From Gonium pectorale (taxonomy: Eukaryota > Chlorophyta > Chlorophyceae > Chlamydomonadales > Volvocaceae), in assembly GCA_001584585.1 (NCBI GenBank), contig LSYV01000010.1, forward strand, positions 2,902,384-2,918,552: 16,169 nucleotides of DNA. The letters run 5' to 3'. Shown piece by piece: positions 9,634-16,169 of this stretch. The notes under the pieces were generated by a model that ran no database searches, was not told where the DNA came from, and worked only from the letters and a program-made list of their open reading frames with translations. Each line of letters starts with the position of its first letter. Position 1 is the stretch's first letter. Made by a program: the position numbers and the translations under genes.

Positions 9634-10083
9634 ATGCGGACAAGACCGACACCTCTCCCTGCGTCAGCGGGGTTCTTGGGTTTGAGTGCGCCCGCGACAG
9701 GGGCCGCAGCTACGTCGTACCGTTGTTTGCGAGGCCCTTCTTGCTGCTCACATTCGCTCTTTCCGCACCCCCTGACGCTAAATCCTGTTCTCCTTGCCTC
9801 CTCATCGCCTCACGTCTCCACCACGCCGCCCCGACGTGCGCCCCCCGTGCACAAGCTAACATCCGATCTCAACAGCTGCGGAATGAGGCTGTGGCGGAGC
9901 CTGCACGGATGGGCGCCTGCTTATCCACCATCCGTGTCATGTATTTTGTGTGTCCCCTGCATCCGTTCCCGGTTGCTTGCACTGGTGGCCGTTTTCTGTT
10001 TGCTTGCTGTGGTACCCGTGGCTCCGGCAGGCTGTGAGGACATGACACACAGATTTCATAGCGCGGGACTTCTAATGTCTTGA
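9634..10083 (+). CDS. Hypothetical ORF with signal-peptide-like segment; possible first exon
   Basis: A 149-codon ATG-to-stop frame that matches no family I recognise. Its second half, from an internal ATG at 9883, reads as an Arg-rich stretch, then the hydrophobic run LLALVAVFCLLAVVPV and APAG. This resembles a secretory signal peptide with a possible cleavage site after Ala. A strong donor-like gtgagg follows within the codon after this segment (about 10033), so the true gene may have spliced here into exons now lost or displaced. A LINE remnant begins about 50 bp downstream. The ORF points away from the kinase, so the two would share the region 8950-9630 as a divergent promoter. GC-rich noncoding DNA often gives open frames of this size, so support is weak. 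Confidence 0.3.
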   Translation: MRTRPTPLPASAGFLGLSAPATGAAATSYRCLRGPSCCSHSLFPHPLTLNPVLLASSSPHVSTTPPRRAPPVHKLTSDLNSCGMRLWRSLHGWAPAYPPSVSCILCVPCIRSRLLALVAVFCLLAVVPVAPAGCEDMTHRFHSAGLLMS

Positions 10084-10128
10084 CGAAAGGTCTGCGAAGA
10101 GAATTGCACCCCGAGCCCTTGGGTGAGC

Positions 10129-10698
10129 CTAGGCCATAATTCTGTTCAGATCACCGGTATTGAATGATAGCTCAGCATGATTCCTCAAGCTTGAATAAGC
10201 CTCGCATTCGTAAATGACACGATACTCGTCTTCCACCTGACCCGAGCGGCACACTCTGCACTTTCGGTCAGCCCTGTCACGACCATCAGGGCGATAAACT
10301 TCCAGCGGCCAAGCGCATATACAAAATCTGGCACAGACATGAACGTGTCCCAAAGGAAGATGAACACGCGTATATTGCGGATGCTCTATCCAAGTCAGGT
10401 ACCGGCACAACGTAACCCCACTTCCAACATAAGAACGCGGATCGCATGGTGCGGCATGCACAGTCCATTCGTCGTCCATTCGTCGTTGCACATAACATAA
10501 AATTACCTCCTGAACCCTGGTACGGCGGCATGTGCACCGCTGCATTACGTCTTCCGTACCTGGCCAAGCATAACCCAACTGCCGTAAGATTAGCAACATC
10601 TTAGCTGCTGTCAGGGCCCAAAGGTGGCCCGTGCCAAAGTCCGGCACCATACCAACGATGATACGCGCACAGTAGCCCGAATGCTGTGCGGAGGACAC
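10129..10698 (-). pseudogene. LINE C-terminal fragment with degenerate zinc knuckle
   Basis: An open minus-strand frame (no ATG; opens at GTG). Its end matches the C-terminal region of LINE ORF2-type proteins: WPLEVYRPDGR, then CRVC, VEDEY and ECEAY. The zinc knuckle should be CX2C...HX4C, but the histidine position carries Arg (EYRVIYEC), so it is probably non-functional. The plus-strand fragment at 12814-13191 shares the pattern WxxEVxRPxGR...CxxCx(n)VEDEx[HR]VxxECxAY, which supports homology between two diverged copies. The frame also has LCRYLTWI upstream, matching MCRYKQWM in the other copy. It lies on the same strand and downstream of the reverse transcriptase remnant at 11658-12351. 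It may belong to that element. Confidence 0.75.
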
Positions 10699-11086
10699 GC
10701 CAGGAGCGCACGCTGCTGCCTGGAAGGACTGACGCCGAACAGTCCACCCTGACCCCTCACGTCACCTGCTGACGGGTGTTGGAGCCCAGGGCCCGTCTCC
10801 AGCAGGGGCTGATCAGGCTCGCGGCTGCCGGGACGATCTTGCGACGTGCATTGCGATTTGGCCTTGCTGTAACGACAGAGCAGCTACTAGGTGCTACACG
10901 TCAACTTGATGCAGTTAACCAGTCGGCCAGCAAAGGCGCCGAGGCGTCTCGGCGCCAGCACTCAAGCAATCGCGTTCCCACTTGAAACGCCGTACGCGAG
11001 ATACGCGGTCACACAATCAGTGATGGCTCAGCGCCCAAGGACAGGTCAATAGAACGAAGCAACGGTTATCAGGTGCTCTAAACCAT
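10699..11086. other. No supported gene; contains a 9-bp-stem hairpin
   Basis: This lies between LINE fragments. At 10935-10956 there is a perfect inverted repeat, ggcgccgag / ctcggcgcc, around a 4-base loop. A plus-strand open frame at 10776-10985 lacks an ATG start and known domains. The stretch may be decayed LINE sequence or an insertion into it. Confidence 0.4.
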
Positions 11087-11299
11087 CTAAGTACGCAATC
11101 GACCAATCTCCCAGTGGCACTTCTCACTGTCGTGCTCAGCTGGCAATAAATGCTGACAATGCTCATAGTCGTGTGCTGTTAAGCTAGCACAGGCAAGGGC
11201 CACGCCTGCCACGCAACTGCCGGGAGTCTCCGATACTAGGCTCCGAAGCCGCTGAAACCACACGCTTGTCCGAAACACACGCTGGCACACAGCAATCAA
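11087..11299 (-). pseudogene. Possible LINE linker-region remnant
   Basis: A 70-codon minus-strand frame. It reads protein-like (VWFQRLRSLVSE, then SLTAHDYEHCQHLL and WEIGRL) and lies between the reverse transcriptase remnant and the zinc-knuckle fragment on the same strand. That is where a LINE protein would have its thumb-to-C-terminus linker. I cannot match it to a named domain. The call rests on position and composition only. Confidence 0.3.
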
Positions 11300-11540
11300 T
11301 CAACCTGGAGATCACGTGCAAGCAACCGCGAGGCGAACATCATCACACAACGCATTGTGGTAGACAGTTCCCCGAGATGACACGTGATGATTCCAAAATC
11401 AAGCGCTAACCGCAGCCAGAAAACTTACAAACGCGTTTGCACTCACGGAGCAGAAGGCGAAGAGGGCACCGGCACAGCGACTTCTCCTACACACACCGAC
11501 CGCTCGTCGTCTGCGATTTCCTTTTCAACACACCGACCGT

Positions 11541-11662
11541 TGGTGGTCGCCGCCGAACTAACATGCAGGGACGTCACCCCTTCGACTGCCTCTGGAGCTG
11601 GGTCCTACAACCACGCCATCACTTTCGCGCTTACGCTCGTTGTATGCGTTTTCTTTTTCAAC
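11541..11662 (-). repeat. 122-bp repeat, copy A (inverted relative to copy B), with a partial tandem copy
   Basis: Read on the minus strand, this starts gttgaaaaagaaaacgcat and ends gcgaccacca. It matches 14651-14772 on the plus strand at 112 of 122 positions with no indels; the flanks do not match. A partial second copy follows at 11501-11529 (first 29 bp, 27 identical to copy B), 133 bp downstream, which hints that the unit was once tandem. Both copies carry the same open frame ending at TAG (VEKENAY...RRGDV-AC). The repeat abuts the end of the LINE thumb region and may have been inserted there. Confidence 0.9.
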
Positions 11663-11879
11663 AAACCGTGTCATCTCCAAGAGCCAACTCCCACGTGAAC
11701 TTCGCCATGGCTCGGCGCCCATCCCAACGGAAGGACTGCACAATCATGTTTGGTCCCCGCAACTCCGCACCATAAGACAACACAGGCCTCACTTGCACAT
11801 AATAAAAGGCCTGAGCACAAATAGCAGGTGAATTGATCTTGATTTTATCCAGACGGTTACACAGCGCAAACATTAGCAC
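11658..11879 (-). pseudogene. LINE reverse transcriptase thumb remnant
   Basis: A minus-strand frame with VRPVLSYGAELRGPN (about 11750-11795), the typical sequence after the reverse transcriptase palm in algal and other LINEs (RPVLSYGAExWGP). Just before it is a helical stretch ending in INSPAI. It overlaps the palm fragment by a few codons in a different frame, so at least one frameshift separates them. The frame runs into the 122-bp repeat and stops. It is a broken part of the same element as 11857-12351. Confidence 0.75.
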
Positions 11880-12351
11880 GCCGACCCACGCCCAATGGCT
11901 TCACTGTACAGCTGCCGAAGGGCGTAAACGGGCCCCAATGGGGACCCCGATAGCGCACACGTTCACGCCATTCAATGACTTGAATCCCAAGTGCCGTGGC
12001 TGCCATGGGTGGATGCAGAAGAGAGCCATCGGCACAGACCGGCAACTTCATGGACCTCGCACTTTGGAGCGCGCGCCCCTCGTTAGGGTTTGCATGTAGC
12101 AGCAGCACTTCTGACTTTTTGACCTTGACTAACATCCCGTAAGTAAGGCAGAATTCAGTCAAAAACCTGAGTGCCAACGCGAGACGTTGGAGAGACGTTG
12201 CAAACAAACTGAGTTCATCGTCATAGAAGCGAAGAGGACCCTCCTTCCATTGATCACAGGACGCCGTTCCACGCACATGTGAATTCCTTCTAGCCCACCT
12301 TGGCCTCGGTGTAATCAGCAACAACCTCCACAAAGAAGCCGAAAAGGTCAA
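11857..12351 (-). pseudogene. LINE reverse transcriptase palm remnant with altered active site
   Basis: A 164-codon minus-strand frame. It contains RFYDDELSLFATS at about 12190-12230, corresponding to motif C (usually FYADDLSLFA), followed by the conserved block FLTEFCLTYGMLVKVKKSEV. The Ala of YADD is missing and an extra Glu follows (YDDE, 12214-12225), so the catalytic Asp pair is displaced. Together with the downstream frameshift and absence of upstream motifs A and B in the same frame, this indicates an inactive, 5'-truncated copy. Homologous sequence stops around 12351, only a few bases from the start of the plus-strand LINE-related sequence. Reverse transcription of LINE RNA at the target site would have been its original role. 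Confidence 0.8.
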
Positions 12352-12357
12352 AAGGGT

Positions 12358-12440
12358 GGGCGGGCTGGGCGCACGCCCGTTTATCTGGTAGCCTGCTCAT
12401 TGCCGACGGACCAGTGGAAGAGACAACCAAGCACGCGCAA
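12358..12440 (+). repeat. Dispersed repeat, copy 1 (matches right edge of window)
   Basis: The 18-mer gggcgggctgggcgcacg at 12358-12375 is identical to 16084-16101. After a 4-bp gap the two continue to match: ctggtagcc / ctagtaacc, and gccgacggaccagtgg / gccgtcggaccggtga, to gacaac. The similarity begins within a few bases of where the minus-strand reverse transcriptase remnant ends and leads into the plus-strand LINE fragment. It probably marks the left end of that insertion. The function of the sequence is unknown. Confidence 0.6.
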
Positions 12441-12723
12441 TACAAATCCCACCAGGCAAGTCAAAAACTCATGGTGACCTGGTACGCGGGTCGCTCTGGC
12501 TGTTCCTTTCGGATGCCAAGGCCATCAGGCCATCAGGCGCACGGGGGGCGTGGTGGTGGCCCCTTACCTGACCGTGCTTGGCTGCGCACTTCGCAAAGCG
12601 CGCCAGGGCAAGTTCGACGAGTTGCATGGGAAGGGTCTGTCCCCACGGTGGCGGAAGGGCGTGGAGATTGAGTACATGGAGTCCGGGGGCTGGATGCTGT
12701 ACGATTTTGGGCACTTTGGATAG
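12440..12723 (+). pseudogene. LINE-related coding fragment broken by 8-bp duplication
   Basis: A plus-strand protein-like segment: GDLVRGSLWLFLSDAKAIR in one frame, then RRTGGVVVAPYLTVLG and WRKGVEIEYMESGGW in another, ending at TAG 12721. The two frames join exactly if one copy of a tandem 8-bp duplication (gccatcag at 12521-12528 and 12529-12536) is ignored. The second frame is the one in which the zinc-knuckle fragment at 12814 continues after three stops (12721, 12742 and 12799). This makes it likely to be an upstream part of the same protein. I do not recognise the domain itself; the LINE label is by linkage. Confidence 0.55.
12521..12536 (+). repeat. 8-bp tandem duplication (frameshifting)
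   Basis: gccatcag occurs twice in direct succession inside a LINE-derived coding segment. Its length shifts the frame, and the flanking frames on each side are both protein-like and become continuous without it. Confidence 0.9.
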
Positions 12724-12813
12724 TGCGTAGGGTTTCGGCCCTGAGGAGCATACCTTTACGGTTGTTGCCGTACGGGTGGTTTCTCTCACAACAATACACA
12801 CTAAGGGGTTAAG

Positions 12814-13191
12814 ATGTGCCGGTACAAGCAGTGGATGGGCGATCCCACACATACTGGCGGTTATATAGCGCAGAGGCAACATACGATTTTGATGCGTTTC
12901 CGCCTATGCGTGTGGGGTATTGAAGTTAATCGGCCGAGAGGGAGGCAACGTGAAACGCGCACATGCCCTATGTGCGTCGTGCAAGGTTCCCCCGGAAGCG
13001 TGGAGGACGAAAAGCACGTTTTGCTAGAGTGCCCCGCTTATGATGATCTGCGTGAGCGGTTGTGGGAGGGGGTTATCCCCCGTGACACCAACATGGCGAA
13101 GATCATGGGCACGGAACATCGAGCGCTGCTTGCTAGCGTGCTGACGGGTATGAGAAGTCGCAGAGTTGCAACGACTGGACACAACACCTAA
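12814..13191 (+). pseudogene. LINE C-terminal fragment with intact CCHC zinc knuckle
   Basis: A 125-codon plus-strand frame from ATG to TAA, the best preserved part of this element. Motifs: RYKQWMGD near the start, RLCVWGIEVNRPRGR, then CPMC (Cys codons 12964 and 12973), VEDEK, His at 13015 and Cys at 13030. This gives CX2C-X13-HX4C, followed by PAYDDLRERLW. It is the nucleic-acid-binding zinc knuckle found after the reverse transcriptase in many non-LTR retrotransposons. The same frame extends upstream through three stops to the fragment at 12537-12723, so the ATG here is incidental and the protein is a relic. It is homologous to, but well diverged from, the minus-strand fragment at 10129-10698. 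Confidence 0.8.
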
Positions 13192-13282
13192 ACAAGTCGT
13201 GTGAAACTGTTTCCTTAGGCATGTAGCTCGCGATCCATGAGCCTTCTGGCTCGGACGGATCCTTACGAGCTCGTACGAAGCT

Positions 13283-13305
13283 TGTAACCATACCATACCA
13301 TACCA
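13283..13305 (+). repeat. TGTAA motif followed by (ACCAT)n tail
   Basis: TGTAA at 13283-13287, the usual poly(A) signal of green algae, is directly followed by nearly four ACCAT units (13287-13305). It lies about 90 bp after the stop of the plus-strand LINE fragment. This suits the 3' end of a non-LTR element, which often terminates in a short simple repeat. Confidence 0.6.
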
Positions 13306-14638
13306 CACTAAACCCACGAGCCGCTCAGGTTCTTTTCTGCAAATGCATGCCATGTTTGCATACGTGTCCCACAGCGCCAAGTTGGTGTCTGTGTCACGTT
13401 GCGCTCTTTGTGTTTCGTGTTCTGGGCCTTACGGCTAAGACAACGGGTGTTTCACCCACTCTGCTATGGCGGGTCGGGAGCCAATCGGCTCATGTGGCCT
13501 GCAGCCCCTCTGGGGAGCCTGTAATCTGTACCTGTAATCTGGCTGGGGTGGATGGGACGTCACCATCCCCTTTCTTCCGAACGGCAAAGGTATGCTTGCA
13601 TGATGGGATACGCCAAGTCTGGCCCCGTGTATGGGATCCGGCACACACACCGCCGTACAGGTGAGGCGCGAGGGACGGCCGTACCGCAATTTGCCGTTGC
13701 CAGCGGTGGCAAGCAACAAGCTGCTGCCACGGCGGAGAGAACGGCACAAAGGCCTGTTTCCGGCGGCGCCCCACATGCCAGCAGTGCTCCTACGCCTGGC
13801 GTGGCTCCTTGCGTTGTGTACCGGTAGTCTCATTCGTTTGGTGAACATGTTCACCTTTGACACGCGTGAATGCGTGTGTTGTACGACGTAAGGTGCTGTT
13901 GTGATTGTCGTGCAGATCTTGGGTATTTAGCGTCGCAGCGCGCGTGTGTCGCGCTGCATTCATCTTGCTCTTGGGCCATGGCCCATGGCGACAAGTACGC
14001 CCCGATCGTCAATCAGCCTGCTGGCGGTTGAGTATGAGAAGGGCATGACCGCGCGATTCACCTTTCGCCCATTGAGCCAAGCAGACCGATTTTCGCGTCT
14101 CTTTTGGAGCCGTTCTTTGTACAGCAGCGAGACATGATCGGCAGTTGTTTACTTTTCTTAGCGCTGGCCAGGCGCAGGCCAGACCTTGGCCGCTCCCCAT
14201 GTGTCGGGGAAAGTGGCGCGCCGCCTAACAAGGCGAGCGCCTTCGGGAGGGTCCCACTAGCGAGCGAGGGCTGCCCCGGGCGCACCAAACTTGAGGACGT
14301 GCGCAGCGGCGAGGGACGCACTGGGTACGCACTGCCCGTAGGACGGGGCTCAAAAGACAGGGGCACGGCCTGCGTGCCGACGGTGGCGTGCCCGATACGC
14401 ATGCAGGTGAGCCACATGAAACGCACGTTGGACGGTCAGAGTGCACGACAGCGCAGCCTGCTGGGGCTACTCGCTGGCCACCTGCACCTACCTCCCCACC
14501 TGGCAGCGGCAGGAACCCAGGCCCGGCGCCCTGTCTATCCGACCATGGGCCGACTTGGCAGTCACAGCACACTTAGCCGATACTGGCGCACTGGCAATGG
14601 AGTCTTCAGCCACGGCTCGACTGTCGATGGGCAGTGAT
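13306..14638. other. No supported gene
   Basis: Several overlapping open frames occur on both strands. The longest, plus 14104-14637, opens at TTG and shows no recognisable domain. A small direct repeat, cctgtaatctg at 13518-13528 and 13531-13541, and the palindrome gggccatggccc near 13974 are present. Nothing here matches the LINE fragments to the left. Confidence 0.4.
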
Positions 14639-14652
14639 GTGTGTGTGTGTGT
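14639..14652. repeat. (GT)n microsatellite abutting the 122-bp repeat
   Basis: A short uninterrupted GT run ends at the first bases of repeat copy B. A second GT run lies near 14800-14811, just past the other end, so copy B is nearly bracketed by GT runs. Confidence 0.8.
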
Positions 14653-14772
14653 TGAAAAGGAAAACGCATACGACGAGCGTAAGCGCGAAGGTGATGGCGT
14701 CGGTGTAGGACCCAGTTCCCGAGGCAGTCGAAGGGGCGATGTCTCTGCATGTTAGTTCGGCGGCGACCACCA
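14651..14772 (+). repeat. 122-bp repeat, copy B
   Basis: Starts gttgaaaaggaaaacgcat and ends gcgaccacca. It matches the reverse complement of 11541-11662 at 112 of 122 positions without gaps. Similarity stops abruptly on both sides. The open frame VEKENAY-ERKRE-DGV-VGPSS...GDV-AC stop is kept. Of the ten differences between copies, six are synonymous and four change an amino acid. The copies face each other across 3 kb of LINE debris. Whether they are terminal repeats, a small dispersed element or a coding fragment is open. Confidence 0.9.
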
Positions 14773-15420
14773 CCGTAGCCCCCGATGCGGCCCAGAATTG
14801 TGTGTGTGTGTAGAGCCCAGCCGTACCTGAGCGTGCAGCAGTGAGCGTTCATACGTACTGGGGTCGAGGCGTCGAGCACTTTCCAGCCCCACGTCTATAA
14901 CCAGGTCCGCTCATGCCGGGGGGACCGCGCTGCGTCCTGCTGAGTAGTTGAGAGGCGCCGCTTGGCGATTGATTGTCTGCTAGAGCGCTGCATCACTACT
15001 CTGGCGCGCGTCATCACGCAGCACGTCTTCACAGATAGCTAGCTGCATCTGTCGCTTGGTTCCACAAGCATGGGGCGGCGATTTTGGCGTGTGACGCCCA
15101 CAAAACCAAGCATGAACCGTCTGGTTAGGATACATGTAAAGCTACACGTGTGGCACGCATACGTGCTAAAGTTTGAGCTGTTACCTCCTGTGTTTCTGCT
15201 GGTTTCCGGTGTTCCCGGTGGATACGTGATAGTGATTGTGGATTATGGTTTCGCCGCGCCACGTCGATCTTACGGCGTTGTTTATGCAGTTCCGTACAGG
15301 TGGCTCCCTCTTCCTTTGCAGCTTTAGGAGGGTTGACACGAGGCCTCGAGTCGTGGAATCGGGGAGGGGGGTAGCGTGTCACAAATCTAACGGCACAGTG
15401 AAATCCCTACCCCTGTCCTG
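14773..15420. other. No supported gene
   Basis: Mixed-composition sequence. A plus-strand ATG frame at 15070-15327 (85 codons) is Val/Leu-rich but matches nothing I know, and its codon use is less GC-biased than the kinase exons. It is left uncalled. No tRNA or clear repeats were seen apart from the GT run near 14800. Confidence 0.4.
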
Positions 15421-16080
15421 ACCCCTCCGCCTCGTCGTCGTCTCCCGGAGACAGCCTACCCAGCCAGCCCACCGCCCCCCCCCTCCGGCCGGTCCTGGCA
15501 GCTCTGCTTTGGAGTCCCTATCCAGCCAGCCCGCCGGCCCCCCTTCCGGGCTGCCAGGACCTCCCTACCGCGCCCGCCGGGGACGATTGCGCCCCGCCGT
15601 GGCTCGGAAATGATTGCATCGGCCCGGGTCTTGCTGCCCAGTCTGCCACTCGCTGATCCGCCCGCCACGGCTTGTCGTCTGTGTGTCACCTGCTTTCTTG
15701 CTTACTTGCTTGCTTGCTTGCTTGCATGCGTGCACCCTGCGTGTTTTTGCCTCCTGTTGTCCCTGTGCCCCTGCAGGCGGTGGGGATCTGCCCTCCAGAC
15801 CGCCGCCTGCACTTTTTGGGCCATTGCCCCGTGGCTGTTCCCCCCCTCTTCTTTTCCCTACCGCTGCCTGGACCCCCTGCCGTACCCTCTCTCCGAGGGG
15901 GCCGCTGCCTCTCCGCTGAGCAGCCCACTCACTCGACAGTCACCACCGGTCCTTCGGCGCTCAGCTACTGGGCTGGGAGTGCTTTGGTCTGCTTCTGCAT
16001 GCCGCCATGTCAACATGCCCCTGACCGCTGCCGGCCACATCGCCTCCTGACCCCGTGTTTCCTTTCGTCTGTTTACAGCC
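15421..16080. other. C/T-rich block with short tandem repeats
   Basis: The plus strand is strongly pyrimidine-rich. Between about 15455 and 15550 a segment of the form ccagccagccc + C run + tccgg occurs twice. A run of cttg units lies at about 15697-15725. A 146-codon ATG frame (15610-16050) is composed mainly of Leu, Cys, Pro, Ala and Ser, as expected from this base bias, and has no domain. I do not call it as a gene. Confidence 0.6.
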
Positions 16081-16083
16081 GGG

Positions 16084-16169
16084 GGGCGGGCTGGGCGCAC
16101 GACGGTCTAGTAACCGCTGAGCGCCGTCGGACCGGTGACCGCGACAACAACAACACCGCAGCTCCACCT
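16084..16169 (+). repeat. Dispersed repeat, copy 2, running off the right edge
   Basis: The first 18 bp are identical to 12358-12375. The rest aligns at roughly three quarters identity with a 4-bp gap, through gccgtcggaccggtgaccgcgacaac. In copy 1 this sequence leads into a LINE-related coding fragment, so a further copy of that element, in the same orientation, may start here and extend past the window. It is preceded by tttcctttcgtctgtttacag, which by itself resembles a 3' splice site. Confidence 0.6.

Noticed and set aside
12814..13191. Reading the zinc-knuckle ORF as an independent gene with its own ATG
   Set aside because: The same frame continues upstream through stops into LINE-like sequence, so the ATG is incidental and the ORF is a relic end.
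14104..14637. 177-codon plus-strand open frame
   Set aside because: Opens at TTG, no domain, and an equally open antisense frame overlaps it.
15610..16050. 146-codon ATG frame rich in Leu, Cys and Pro
   Set aside because: Explained by the C/T-rich base composition and the cttg repeat; no domain or splice context.

Overview
The window looks like nuclear DNA from a green alga, most likely a volvocine chlorophyte (Chlamydomonas/Volvox relatives). The reasons are the GC-rich composition, one gene cut into many short exons with GTGAG/GTGCG donors, a predicted kinase whose motifs and Ala/Gly-rich tail fit the large kinase families of these algae, remnants of LINE-type retrotransposons with a C-terminal zinc knuckle, and a TGTAA motif just before a simple-repeat tail. 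No bacterial operon structure, tRNA, rRNA or CRISPR array was seen. Species cannot be told from the sequence.

Layout. Positions 1-240 are six copies of a 40-bp minisatellite that continues off the left edge. Positions 240-3447 hold no gene I can support; there is a 28-bp direct repeat, a (CCA)n tract and one stretch on the minus strand (about 1813-1995) resembling motif A of a LINE reverse transcriptase. Positions 3448-8947 on the minus strand hold the one convincing gene. By joining 13 exons at canonical splice sites, every junction keeps frame and gives a 712-residue protein kinase. Its start, MGNVC, suggests N-myristoylation plus palmitoylation. It has a full set of kinase motifs, an HGD instead of HRD catalytic loop, a Gln gatekeeper and a long low-complexity C-terminal tail. 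Positions 8950-10130 are its upstream region; they include a plus-strand ORF ending in a signal-peptide-like segment (weak candidate).

Positions 10.1-13.3 kb are a retrotransposon graveyard. On the minus strand lie a degenerate reverse transcriptase palm/thumb and, further on, a C-terminal zinc knuckle. On the plus strand, starting almost back-to-back with the former, lies another LINE C-terminal fragment with a frameshifting 8-bp tandem duplication, in-frame stops and an intact CCHC knuckle, followed by TGTAA and an (ACCAT)n tail. A 122-bp repeat (92% identical, no indels) sits in opposite orientations at 11541-11662 and 14651-14772. Positions 14.8-16.1 kb are largely a C/T-rich block without a supported gene, and the last ~85 bp match the start of the plus-strand LINE fragment at 12358, so another copy of that repeat seems to run off the right edge.

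The kinase is the only gene likely to be functional; the rest is mostly repeats and decayed mobile DNA. I did not find evidence of a previously undescribed multi-gene system. The most unusual items are the inverted 122-bp repeat with a preserved reading frame and the head-to-head LINE fragments.
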